This document shows, in pieces, positions 1-6,801 of a stretch of DNA of 7,642 nucleotides; the stretch's first letter is position 1; every line of letters begins with the position of its first letter. The position numbers and the translations under genes were made by a program. The notes beneath the pieces are model-generated. The model did no database searches. It worked only from the letters and a program-made list of their open reading frames with translations, and was not told where the DNA came from. The DNA comes from Chitinophagales bacterium (GTDB taxonomy: Bacteria; Bacteroidota; Bacteroidia; Chitinophagales; JADIYW01), in contig JADLAH010000192.1 in NCBI GenBank assembly GCA_020848315.1, positions 1 through 7,642 on the forward strand, read 5' to 3'.

Positions 1-64
1 AGGTGTTCACCAATTCTACATATTAAATTCAGGTGCAGTACTTCAAGGCTTAATTGCACAGTAA
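1..64 (+). CDS. Probable C-terminal tail of an upstream gene (partial)
   Basis: Frame 2 of the left edge is open from the first base to a TAA at 62-64 and reads GVHQFYILNSGAVLQGLIAQ. This looks more like real protein than the other frames: frame 3 stops at once and frame 1 is rich in Cys, Arg and Ser. If real, the gene enters from the left on the plus strand and converges on the methyltransferase gene, with 27 bases between the two stop codons. About twenty residues are too few to assign a family, so no function is suggested. Confidence 0.35.
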   Translation, partial: GVHQFYILNSGAVLQGLIAQ

Positions 65-91
65 TTAAGGTGCCGGATGCATAACTTATCC

Positions 92-799
92 TTAAAGATG
101 CAGGTAAAACGGACGGAGCAATGCACTTGCCGCCGCCGAATATTGCTGGTCGTTGTCTTTGATGATCAGTTCTTCTGTGCGCATCTCAATGGCATTTCTG
201 CCAAACAGTATCATGCATCTGAAAAATGAATGTTTGGGAGTTGGCTGCACTTTTAATGCACGTTCCGGATATAAATGGTGTTGCCTCGCATTGTCAATCA
301 ACTCCTGCATTCTGAAATAGGGCAGCAGGATAGCCAATTTCCCTTCCGGATGCAGCAGCTGCGCTGATTTGTTTAGCAAAGCATCCAATGTCAGCGTAGT
401 CGCGTGTTTGGCGCTTTGTTCATCGCTGTCTTCTGATAGCACCGACTGCTCGTAAAACGGCGGATTGCTGACAATAAGGTCATATAACTTCGGTGTCGTA
501 AAGGCAAGTATGTCTTCGTGGTGTACGCGAATGCTATCGTGCCACGGCGATGATGCAATGTTTTCTTTCGCCTGCAAAGCAGCAGCTTCCTCCAGTTCAA
601 TGGCATCAATCGCTGCGTTGCTTCGTTGCGCCAGCATCAGCGATAATAAACCGGTGCCTGTGCCGATGTCCAATATGTTGGTCGGACCGGAGTCTAATGG
701 AATCCATGCGCCGAAAAGACAGGAGTCGGTGCAGACCTTCATCGCGCAGCGATCCTGGTGAACGGTGAATTGTTTAAACTGAAAATAGGTGTTTCCCAC
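92..799 (-). CDS. trmN6: tRNA1(Val) (adenine(37)-N6)-methyltransferase, YfiC/TrmN6 type
   Basis: This is a class I SAM-dependent methyltransferase of about 235 residues. By family it places N6-methyl on adenine 37 of a tRNA, next to the anticodon, in the cytoplasm. Numbered from the proposed start, the N-terminal FQFKQFTVHQDRCAMKV block (6-22) is typical of the family. DIGTGTG (44-50) is the SAM-binding glycine loop, followed by the acidic IELE (67-70). NPPF (112-115) is the catalytic motif of N6-adenine methyltransferases. I chose the GTG at 799 because homology begins directly after it (GNTYFQFKQF). The in-frame ATG at 830-832 adds eleven residues without family character and lies upstream of a promoter-like box at 804-811. 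The gene is divergent from the DUF445 gene. The family is clear; the exact tRNA target is inferred from E. coli YfiC. Confidence 0.88.
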   Translation of the reverse strand: MGNTYFQFKQFTVHQDRCAMKVCTDSCLFGAWIPLDSGPTNILDIGTGTGLLSLMLAQRSNAAIDAIELEEAAALQAKENIASSPWHDSIRVHHEDILAFTTPKLYDLIVSNPPFYEQSVLSEDSDEQSAKHATTLTLDALLNKSAQLLHPEGKLAILLPYFRMQELIDNARQHHLYPERALKVQPTPKHSFFRCMILFGRNAIEMRTEELIIKDNDQQYSAAASALLRPFYLHL

Positions 800-803
800 G
801 CCG

Positions 804-811
804 CAAAGGTA
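804..811 (-). promoter_or_regulatory. TAnnTTTG promoter box of trmN6, four bases before the GTG
   Basis: The minus strand reads TACCTTTG, a full match to the Bacteroidota -7 consensus TAnnTTTG. It is followed by CGGC and then the GTG start. A box centred at -7 would place transcription initiation at or within a base or two of the start codon, so the mRNA would be leaderless. No convincing -33 TTG was seen at the usual distance. Confidence 0.5.
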
Positions 812-898
812 TTTATTTCCTGCGATTGGCATGGTATCATTAGGGGATTTCTGAAAAATGTATTAATTTACCACTTCATTTTTTTAACCTTAAAAAGT

Positions 899-2146
899 AT
901 GCTGGAGTCTATCATTCAATTTTTTACCCAAAACGATTATTACTATTTTAAACTGGCTACCATTCCATTGGTCAGCGGGTTTATCGGTTGGTTTACGAAC
1001 TGGCAGGCTATCGTAATGACGTTTAGTCCGATTGATTTTGTCGGAATAAAACTGGGAAAACTGAAACTCGGATGGCAGGGGATTATCCCGGCAAACGGAC
1101 CGAAAATGGCAGGAATCACTGTCGATTTGATGACGCAGAAACTGATTAAGGTAGAAGAGATTTTTGAGCGCCTGAATCCGCAAGATGTGGCCAATGAAAT
1201 GGGCCCGCACATGCAGCAGATTTCTGAAAATGTGGTGAATAAAATCATGAAAAGAGATGCACCCACTATCTGGAAAAATATTCCGGAAGCCGTAAAGAAG
1301 CAGATCTTCTCCCGTACTTCTCAGGATATTCCGATGGCGATTAAAACCATGATGGAATCCGTGAAAACCAATATACACGATTTACTGGATCTGAAAAAAA
1401 TGTGTGTGGATGCTATCGTGAAAGACAAGCAGCTGGTGAATGAGATCTTCCTGAAATGCGGTAAGGAAGAATTTAAGTTTATTGAGATTTCCGGCTGGTG
1501 GTTCGGTCTGATATTCGGTATCGGACAAATGATGGTGTGGCATTATTTTCCATATGATTGGACACTTCCGGTGGCCGGCATCATCGTGGGGTACGCCACC
1601 AACTGGCTGGCCTTGAAGATGATTTTTGAACCCCGACACCCGAAGAAATATTTCGGTATCACCTTTCAGGGGATGTTTCTGAAAAGACAGAACGAAGTAT
1701 CTGCGGAATATGCAAAAATTATCGCGGCTAAAGTGCTGAACTCCGAAAATCTCTGGGAACATATGCTTAATGAAAGCGATGGAGACAGGATGTTTAAACT
1801 GATAGAAGAACACGTGGAGGAAGGTGTGGAGAATGCGACCAAAGGCCTGGCGGAGCCTATTGCCAGAATGCTGGTGGGGACCGAACGTTATATGTCTACG
1901 AAGCAGCTGATTATTAAAGAAATTGTCGTGCAATTGCCGGCGAAACTCCGCAATCTGTATGGCCTCACCGACAAGGCTTTTGATATCGAAAATACCATGC
2001 GCGAACGTATGCAGGCTATGAATCCCGATGATTTTGTGGGTGTACTGCGTCCTGCATTTGAAGAGGAGGAATTGAAGCTTATTCTGGTGGGTGCCGTATT
2101 AGGCGGTCTTGCAGGGTTAGCACAGCTGATGTTTGTATTTGCATAA
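899..2146 (+). CDS. DUF445 family membrane protein
   Basis: A 415-residue protein resembling the DUF445 family, whose biochemical role I do not know. Hydrophobic segments lie near residues 19-41, 199-216, 223-244 and 393-413. A long polar, helical region (about 70-195) separates the first two, and a second one (about 250-390) precedes the C-terminal anchor. The motif around TNW occurs twice in a similar setting, at 30-44 (GWFTNWQAIVMTFSP) and 231-245 (GYATNWLALKMIFEP). This suggests an internal duplication with two equivalent membrane hairpins. The ATG at 899 is preferred. The frame stays open back to a GTG at 758, but that 47-residue extension overlaps the divergent trmN6 start and contains both genes' promoter region. 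A weak box, TAACCTTA (885-892), lies six bases before the ATG. A strong hairpin follows the stop codon. Confidence 0.85.
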   Translation: MLESIIQFFTQNDYYYFKLATIPLVSGFIGWFTNWQAIVMTFSPIDFVGIKLGKLKLGWQGIIPANGPKMAGITVDLMTQKLIKVEEIFERLNPQDVANEMGPHMQQISENVVNKIMKRDAPTIWKNIPEAVKKQIFSRTSQDIPMAIKTMMESVKTNIHDLLDLKKMCVDAIVKDKQLVNEIFLKCGKEEFKFIEISGWWFGLIFGIGQMMVWHYFPYDWTLPVAGIIVGYATNWLALKMIFEPRHPKKYFGITFQGMFLKRQNEVSAEYAKIIAAKVLNSENLWEHMLNESDGDRMFKLIEEHVEEGVENATKGLAEPIARMLVGTERYMSTKQLIIKEIVVQLPAKLRNLYGLTDKAFDIENTMRERMQAMNPDDFVGVLRPAFEEEELKLILVGAVLGGLAGLAQLMFVFA

Positions 2147-2164
2147 TATCGTTGTCACATAAAG

Positions 2165-2198
2165 ATGAAAAGGGCGGAATAATTTCCGCCCTTTTCAT
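2165..2198. terminator. Bidirectional rho-independent terminator between convergent genes
   Basis: A perfect 15-bp stem, ATGAAAAGGGCGGAA (2165-2179) against TTCCGCCCTTTTCAT (2184-2198), closes a four-base TAAT loop. A GC-rich core is flanked by A residues on the left and T residues on the right, so it reads as a terminator on both strands. It lies between the DUF445 stop (2146) and the htrA stop (2215), as expected for a shared terminator of converging genes. Confidence 0.88.
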
Positions 2199-2214
2199 TT
2201 ACTGAAATCTTGTT

Positions 2215-3696
2215 TTAAAATCCGAACGCATAGTATTTGCGGCCGTTGTCCTGTGCATATTTGCCTTCCAACAGGATGCCGCTGCCTTTCGCTTCACCCA
2301 GTAGTTTTTCCAGGTCTTCTTTTTTGGAGATGGCTCTGTTGTTCACCGCCGTAATGATAAACCCTTCCTGTATGTTCGTATTCTGCGATACAACACCGTC
2401 TTTTATTTTCGTTACTTTCAGTCCGCCGGCAACGCCCATTTTCTTAGCTTCCAGTGTGCTGATTTCCGCCACTTCTATGCCCAATATATCGAGTACGGCA
2501 CCCTGATTTTCTTTATCGTTTTTAGCCAGCAGGGAAGTCGTATTGTCTTTGGATTTCAGAGTGACTGTTTTTTCAATCGTTTTTCCATCCCTTCTGATTT
2601 CCAGCGTCACCTTGTCGCCGGGGCGATAGCGTGCGATATGTTCCTGCAGGTCGGCGGAATTTCTGATGTCCGAATTGCCGACTTTCATAATCACATCACC
2701 GCGTTTCACACCGCCGTCTTCGGCAGCGCTGCCTTTGTTCACCTCCGCGATGTAGGCACCCTGAATCTTATCCAGCTTAAGGTCTTTCGCCAGTTCATCG
2801 TCTACCTCGCGGATGTTGACACCGAGGAAACCGCGCTGTACCATGCCGAAGTCCATCATATCTTTCACCACCTTGTTCACCAGATTGGACGGAATCGCAA
2901 ACGAATAGCCCGCATACGATCCGGTGGGTGTGGCAATGGCAGAGTTGATGCCAATCAGCTGACCGTTTAAGTCAACGAGCGCACCGCCACTGTTGCCGGG
3001 ATTCACCGCCGCATCGGTTTGTATAAACGATTCTATCGCCAGATTGCCGGCTTTTTCTCTGAGGATATTGATGTTTCTGGCTTTGGCGGAAACAATACCC
3101 GCCGTTACGGTAGAAGAAAGGTTGAACGGATTCCCTACGGCCAGCACCCATTGCCCGATCTGCACATCGTCGGAGTTGGCAAAAGACAGGAACTGCAAAT
3201 CTTTTGCATCAATTTTCACCACCGCGAGGTCGGTACTTGGATCAGTGCCAATGATTTTGGCGCTGTATTCGCGATTGTCATACAAGTTCACCTTTATTTC
3301 ATCCGCGCCTTCCACGACGTGGTTGTTGGTGACGATATACCCATCCGCGCTGATAATCACACCGGAGCCGGAGCCTTGCTGCTCGCGCTGCGGCATGTCG
3401 AACGGAGTGCCGCCGAACGGATCGCCGAAGAAATAGTACAACGGATTCATATTCCGACCGGAAGTTTTTTTGGCTTTGATGGTGGTGTTGATATGCACTA
3501 CGGCAGGTGTACTGACCTTGGCGGCCTGCACAAATCCGTCGTTTGGTAAATTGCCGTTATAGCTCGCCAGTTGCACCGGAACAGTGCTGCTCTGTGACAA
3601 CGCTGCCGCACTTTCCCGTTGCTGATAGTGACTCACGCCCAAAGCGACCGCCGCACTGATTAAGCCGGCCACCAGATATGTACTGTACTTTTTCAT
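2215..3696 (-). CDS. htrA: HtrA/DegP-family periplasmic serine protease with two PDZ domains
   Basis: A 493-residue protease/chaperone that by family degrades or refolds damaged envelope proteins in the periplasm. The N-terminus has KK followed by a hydrophobic stretch (about 7-22), which is either a signal peptide or an uncleaved membrane anchor. No lipobox cysteine is present. The trypsin-like domain spans about 55-280. The triad is visible as His126 in TNNHVVEG, Asp156 in STDLAVVKI and Ser236 in GNSGGALVDLNG. The first PDZ domain starts at RGFLGVNI (about 288-378). The second is more divergent (about 400-485) and ends in YYAFGF, an ending common in Bacteroidota homologues. Length is normal and all catalytic residues are intact. 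The ATG at 3696 directly precedes the signal sequence. The gene is divergent from dapF and transcribed toward the shared terminator, apparently as a single-gene unit. DegP, DegQ and DegS cannot be told apart here. Confidence 0.95.
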   Translation of the reverse strand: MKKYSTYLVAGLISAAVALGVSHYQQRESAAALSQSSTVPVQLASYNGNLPNDGFVQAAKVSTPAVVHINTTIKAKKTSGRNMNPLYYFFGDPFGGTPFDMPQREQQGSGSGVIISADGYIVTNNHVVEGADEIKVNLYDNREYSAKIIGTDPSTDLAVVKIDAKDLQFLSFANSDDVQIGQWVLAVGNPFNLSSTVTAGIVSAKARNINILREKAGNLAIESFIQTDAAVNPGNSGGALVDLNGQLIGINSAIATPTGSYAGYSFAIPSNLVNKVVKDMMDFGMVQRGFLGVNIREVDDELAKDLKLDKIQGAYIAEVNKGSAAEDGGVKRGDVIMKVGNSDIRNSADLQEHIARYRPGDKVTLEIRRDGKTIEKTVTLKSKDNTTSLLAKNDKENQGAVLDILGIEVAEISTLEAKKMGVAGGLKVTKIKDGVVSQNTNIQEGFIITAVNNRAISKKEDLEKLLGEAKGSGILLEGKYAQDNGRKYYAFGF

Positions 3697-3721
3697 GGAA
3701 TTACTTTTTTATTTCATTACC

Positions 3722-3770
3722 TGCAAATTTCAATCCCAATTGCATGAAACGCATCTAAAAATTTGCAAAT
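3722..3770. repeat. TGCAAAT motifs and inverted repeat in the htrA/dapF intergenic region
   Basis: TGCAAATTT (3722-3730) and its exact reverse complement AAATTTGCA (3759-3767) form 9-bp arms 28 bases apart. The right arm overlaps a perfect 10-bp palindrome, ATTTGCAAAT (3761-3770), which supplies a further TGCAAAT in direct orientation. The repeats lie just upstream of htrA and could be binding sites for a regulator of htrA, dapF or both. The sequence is AT-rich, so chance is a real alternative. Confidence 0.35.
3724..3731 (-). promoter_or_regulatory. Possible -7 box of htrA
   Basis: The minus strand reads GAAATTTG, which differs from TAnnTTTG only at the first base. It lies 27 bases upstream of the htrA ATG and would give a leader of about 24 bases. 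It is embedded in the left arm of the TGCAAATTT inverted repeat, so a protein bound there would block it. No clear -33 element was found. Confidence 0.28.
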
Positions 3771-3823
3771 ACGGGTTAAAAAAAGTTAACTATAGAAATA
3801 GGTTTAATGTGACGGGGAAGCCG

Positions 3824-3831
3824 TATTTTTG
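3824..3831 (+). promoter_or_regulatory. TAnnTTTG promoter box of dapF, four bases before the ATG
   Basis: TATTTTTG fits the Bacteroidota -7 consensus exactly and is followed by TATC and the dapF ATG at 3836. The spacing is identical to that of the trmN6 box. A start point centred seven bases downstream would fall on or beside the start codon. A partial -33 candidate (TTT at 3803-3805, 18 bases upstream) is weak. Confidence 0.5.
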
Positions 3832-3835
3832 TATC

Positions 3836-4612
3836 ATGAAACTTCATTTTTACAAGTACCAGGGCACGGGCAATGATTTTGTGCTGATAGACAACAGAAA
3901 CGGCACATTCGGACCACACGATGTGGCATTTATCAGCTTTCTGTGCGATCGCCGCATGGGCATTGGTGCCGATGGATTGATGCTGCTGGAAAATGCGGAA
4001 GGCTATGATTTTAAAATGGTTTATTTTAATGCGGATGGCCGCGAAAGCACCATGTGCGGCAACGGCGGACGTTGTATCTCCGCCTTTGCGCATCACCTTG
4101 GTATAGTGCAACAAAGAGGACATTTCATCGCGATAGACGGAGAACATCCGTTTGAAATAAACGGTGATATCGTCAAGTTGAAAATGATTGATGTGGAACG
4201 CATCCTGCCGGAAGGCAATGATTTCACGCTGTTCACCGGATCACCACACTATGTGGGCTTCCGAAGAGATATCGCGGCAATGCCTTTGGTAGAAGAAGCC
4301 CGCCGTATCCGATACAACGACACGTTCCGCGAGAAGGGTATTAATGTGAATTTTGTGGAATACAAAGACGGGCAGTGCAGTATGCGCACCTATGAGCGCG
4401 GTGTGGAAGATGAAACACTTTCCTGTGGTACCGGCACCGTGGCCGTAGCGCTCTGTGTGGCGCAACAGCAGGGAATGGACTCGGGCAGCGTCGGCATTCA
4501 GACGCCGGGCGGCAAACTGAGCGTGCATTTTGTCCGAGATGGCAACGCTTTTCAGGATATCTGGCTTGAAGGACCGGCACTCAAAGTGTTTGAGGGGCAG
4601 ATAGAAAGATAA
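3836..4612 (+). CDS. dapF: Diaminopimelate epimerase
   Basis: DapF interconverts LL- and meso-2,6-diaminopimelate without a cofactor, supplying meso-DAP for peptidoglycan and for lysine synthesis in the cytoplasm. The 258-residue protein has the N-terminal YQGTGNDFVLIDN signature (8-20). Both catalytic cysteines are present: Cys74 in MCGNGGRC and Cys197 in SCGTGT. The substrate-contacting segments NADGRE (65-70) and YERGVEDETLSCGTG (187-200) are intact. The ATG at 3836 is chosen because MKLHFYKYQGTGNDF is the usual family start. The frame remains open to an ATG at 3695, but those 47 extra residues have no family character, overlap the htrA start and run through the promoter box. Length is slightly below the E. 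coli enzyme, as expected for this group. No other dap or lysine gene is visible nearby. Confidence 0.96.
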   Translation: MKLHFYKYQGTGNDFVLIDNRNGTFGPHDVAFISFLCDRRMGIGADGLMLLENAEGYDFKMVYFNADGRESTMCGNGGRCISAFAHHLGIVQQRGHFIAIDGEHPFEINGDIVKLKMIDVERILPEGNDFTLFTGSPHYVGFRRDIAAMPLVEEARRIRYNDTFREKGINVNFVEYKDGQCSMRTYERGVEDETLSCGTGTVAVALCVAQQQGMDSGSVGIQTPGGKLSVHFVRDGNAFQDIWLEGPALKVFEGQIER

Positions 4613-4656
4613 GAATTAGCGCCGTTGAATCCAGATAAAAGAATGACGGGAATCTG

Positions 4657-4664
4657 TATCTTTA
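4657..4664 (+). promoter_or_regulatory. Possible -7 box of the corA-permease operon
   Basis: TATCTTTA matches TAnnTTTG at all fixed positions but the last. It lies 42 bases before the corA ATG in the 94-base gap after dapF and would give a leader of roughly 38 bases. No -33 TTG sits at a normal distance, and no terminator is visible after dapF, so read-through from dapF is also possible. Confidence 0.3.
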
Positions 4665-4706
4665 CTTTCAGAATATTCATTAATATCCATTGCGCAGGCA
4701 GGTAGT

Positions 4707-5657
4707 ATGATAAAAATATACAAGAAATCAGGGGATGAACTGGTGCTGCTGCAGCAACCGGAAAGCGATTGCTGGATCAACATCGCGCCGCCATTCAATA
4801 TGGATCAGCTCGAGCAGTTGTCAAAGCAACTCGATGTGCCTTTTTCCTTTATCGTTGACTGTATCGACCAATATGAACGTTCCCGCTATGAAAGGCAGGA
4901 TGATGCCAAACTGATTGTTATCAATACACCTATTCTGAATGAAGGATTCGATCTGGAAGATGAGGCTACCTATATCACCATTCCGGTGGGGATTATCATT
5001 ATTCCCACCATGCTGTTGACGGTGTCTTCCGTGAATAATCCGACCATAGAATGGTTCGAGAAAAACCTGATGCGACATGTGCAGATAGAGGATAAAAGTC
5101 TGTTTGTAATCAAGATTTTTGAGCGCAATGTCTATTATTTCCTGCATTACCTGCGCGAAATCAACAAGCGCATTTCCCAGATTGAAAAGGAACTGAATTA
5201 TTCGAGTCGCAATCAGGAACTGAACAAGTTGTTGCATCTGCAGAAGGCGTTGATTTATTTTGTAAATGACATTCGCGCGAATGAGATGGTGCTGCTCAAA
5301 ATACAACGCACGGATTTCCTGAATCTCGCGGATGCACCAAATGCGCAGGAGATATTTCAGGATATACTGATTGATAACTCGCAGGCGCTTGAAATGGCGA
5401 ATGTATACTCCAACATCCTGGGTAATATGATGGGTGCTTTCGGCTCCATTATTTCCAATAATCTGGGGCATGTCGTAAATCGTCTGACCGCGGTGACCAT
5501 CGCGCTGATGCTGCCTACGCTGGTGGCCGGTATCTATGGTATGAATGTGGATCTGCCGTTTCAGCATCATCCGCACGCTTTCACGATTGTCATCCTCATC
5601 AGTGTCGCGGTGACATTCTCTTTTGTGTTTTATTTCAGAAAAAAACGCTGGTTGTAA
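4707..5657 (+). CDS. corA: CorA-family divalent metal ion transporter
   Basis: A 316-residue inner-membrane channel of the CorA family, which forms pentamers and carries Mg2+ (in some members Co2+, Ni2+ or Zn2+). A long cytoplasmic alpha/beta and helical domain covers about 1-255, with a charged helix-rich stretch at 135-235. Two C-terminal membrane helices follow (about 258-279 and 291-310). The hallmark YGMN lies at 277-280, at the end of the first, and a basic tail (RKKRWL) ends the protein. The loop after GMN is short, VDLPFQHHPH. It lacks the acidic MPE sequence of classical CorA and carries three histidines, so metal preference cannot be assumed. The ATG at 4707 fits the usual length; nothing upstream extends it sensibly. 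The stop codon abuts the next start codon, so the downstream permease is in the same operon. Confidence 0.92.
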   Translation: MIKIYKKSGDELVLLQQPESDCWINIAPPFNMDQLEQLSKQLDVPFSFIVDCIDQYERSRYERQDDAKLIVINTPILNEGFDLEDEATYITIPVGIIIIPTMLLTVSSVNNPTIEWFEKNLMRHVQIEDKSLFVIKIFERNVYYFLHYLREINKRISQIEKELNYSSRNQELNKLLHLQKALIYFVNDIRANEMVLLKIQRTDFLNLADAPNAQEIFQDILIDNSQALEMANVYSNILGNMMGAFGSIISNNLGHVVNRLTAVTIALMLPTLVAGIYGMNVDLPFQHHPHAFTIVILISVAVTFSFVFYFRKKRWL

Positions 5658-6704
5658 ATGAATACAGATCTATCCACCATTCGCAGTGTGCTCATCTATT
5701 TTGCGGGCATCGTGACGCTGTTTCTCCTGTACTTACTGCAGGATCTGCTGGTGCCGCTGATGATGGCCATGTTCATCGCGCTGCTGCTGCAGCCGACCCT
5801 CGTGTGGATGGATAAAAGAAAAATTCCTTTTCTGTTGAGTGTGAGCCTGGTTTGGGTGTTGCTCATTTCCATTTTTCTCTTTATCGGTGCCATCATTTAT
5901 AAAAACGGTCTGGATATCTACGAACAGAAGGAGTATATTTTGCAGCAAACCAATATCAAACTCGCGCCGCTGTTTAAGGCGTATACCAATTTCACTGGCA
6001 AAGCGTTCAATCTGGAAACGTTATTGTCTAATATGGTGTCGCAGATGTCTTCGGAAGCGATCATGCACAATTCCGGTTCTATCTTCGGAATGCTCGGCAC
6101 TTTATTTGAAGAGGTGCTGCTCACGGCCATCTATCTGTTTATCCTGCTTTCCGGAATTATGAAGTACGAAAATTACCTGCAGTATCTGGGCGGAGAGGAG
6201 CGAAGTACCAAATATATTACGGCATTCGAGGAAGTGAAAAGTTCTATCGTGTCTTACATGAAAATCAAATTTATCCTGAGTTTGCTCTATGGTCTCGGTG
6301 TGGTTCTCATTGCGTGGCTATTCGGGTTGCAATTTGCTTTTTTCTGGGGTTTTATCGGGTTTATACTCAATTTTCTGCCGGTGTTTGGCGCCATCATCGG
6401 ACTGGTGCCGGTGTTCATCATGAGTGTCATACAGTTTGATTCCATTTATACGGCCATTATCCTCAATGTGCTGATTTATGCCTATCATTTTGTGCTGGCG
6501 TCCGTGCTGGAGCCGATTTTACTGGGTAACCGCACTTCTTTGAATTCCATTGTCGTTATCATGGGATTATTGTTCTGGGGTTATCTGTGGGGAATTTATG
6601 GCATGTTCCTGTCCGTACCGCTGATGGTATTAACCAAAGTAATTATCGGGCAAATTCAGGGCACGGATGTCGTCGTCCGCTTGCTGGGTACGCAGGAGAA
6701 ATGA
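5658..6704 (+). CDS. AI-2E/PerM (UPF0118) family permease
   Basis: A 348-residue polytopic inner-membrane protein of the AI-2E transporter family. Members have been linked to autoinducer-2 export (E. coli TqsA) and to Na+/H+ exchange, so the family name does not establish the substrate. Hydrophobic segments fall at about 9-27, 31-47, 59-81, 146-166, 205-223, 226-260, 263-283 and 295-330. A soluble loop lies between the third and fourth (82-145). Family motifs are present: NFLPVFG (238-244) in the re-entrant region and EPILLGNRTSL (285-295) near the C-terminus. The ATG follows the corA TAA with no intervening base (TAAATG), which implies a shared mRNA and termination-reinitiation coupling. No luxS or quorum-sensing gene is visible nearby. 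No terminator is obvious after the TGA. Confidence 0.9.
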   Translation: MNTDLSTIRSVLIYFAGIVTLFLLYLLQDLLVPLMMAMFIALLLQPTLVWMDKRKIPFLLSVSLVWVLLISIFLFIGAIIYKNGLDIYEQKEYILQQTNIKLAPLFKAYTNFTGKAFNLETLLSNMVSQMSSEAIMHNSGSIFGMLGTLFEEVLLTAIYLFILLSGIMKYENYLQYLGGEERSTKYITAFEEVKSSIVSYMKIKFILSLLYGLGVVLIAWLFGLQFAFFWGFIGFILNFLPVFGAIIGLVPVFIMSVIQFDSIYTAIILNVLIYAYHFVLASVLEPILLGNRTSLNSIVVIMGLLFWGYLWGIYGMFLSVPLMVLTKVIIGQIQGTDVVVRLLGTQEK

Positions 6705-6771
6705 TGGGTGATTTATTTTTCTCCAATATTCTATTATTTTACCAAAGCTAATTTCGCAATATCCGCTTTTT

Positions 6772-6796
6772 TATATTTCATTGCTTTCCTATCTTG
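6772..6796 (+). promoter_or_regulatory. Candidate promoter boxes of the SRPBCC gene
   Basis: Two candidates overlap this stretch. TATATTTC (6772-6779) fits TAnnTTTG except for its last base and would give a leader of about 20 bases. TATCTTG (6790-6796), followed by CGGCT and the ATG, looks like the trmN6 arrangement (TACCTTTG-CGGC-start) with one T missing. I cannot choose between them. Confidence 0.3.
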
Positions 6797-6801
6797 CGGC
6801 T

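Noticed and set aside
65..95. TTAAGG/CCTTAA inverted repeat as a terminator after the left-edge gene
   Set aside because: The stem is only six weak base pairs around a 19-20 base loop, with no T-tract.
758..898. GTG-initiated 47-residue N-terminal extension of the DUF445 protein
   Set aside because: It overlaps the start of the divergent trmN6 gene and its promoter box, has no family character, and a good ATG at 899 fits the usual N-terminus.
3019..3549. Open frames antisense to htrA
   Set aside because: They lie inside an intact catalytic domain on the other strand and show no recognisable motif.
3695..3835. ATG-initiated 47-residue N-terminal extension of DapF
   Set aside because: It overlaps the htrA start codon, crosses the dapF promoter box, and is unlike DapF N-termini, which begin at MKLHFYKYQGTGNDF.
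4616..4798. Minus-strand 60-codon frame across the dapF-corA gap
   Set aside because: Half of it lies over the corA start, with a low-complexity Ser/Cys stretch and no promoter or homology signal.
4821..5576. Long open frame (251 codons) antisense to corA
   Set aside because: It mirrors the codon use of a clearly real gene, and its translation is rich in His, Gln and Ile without any domain pattern.
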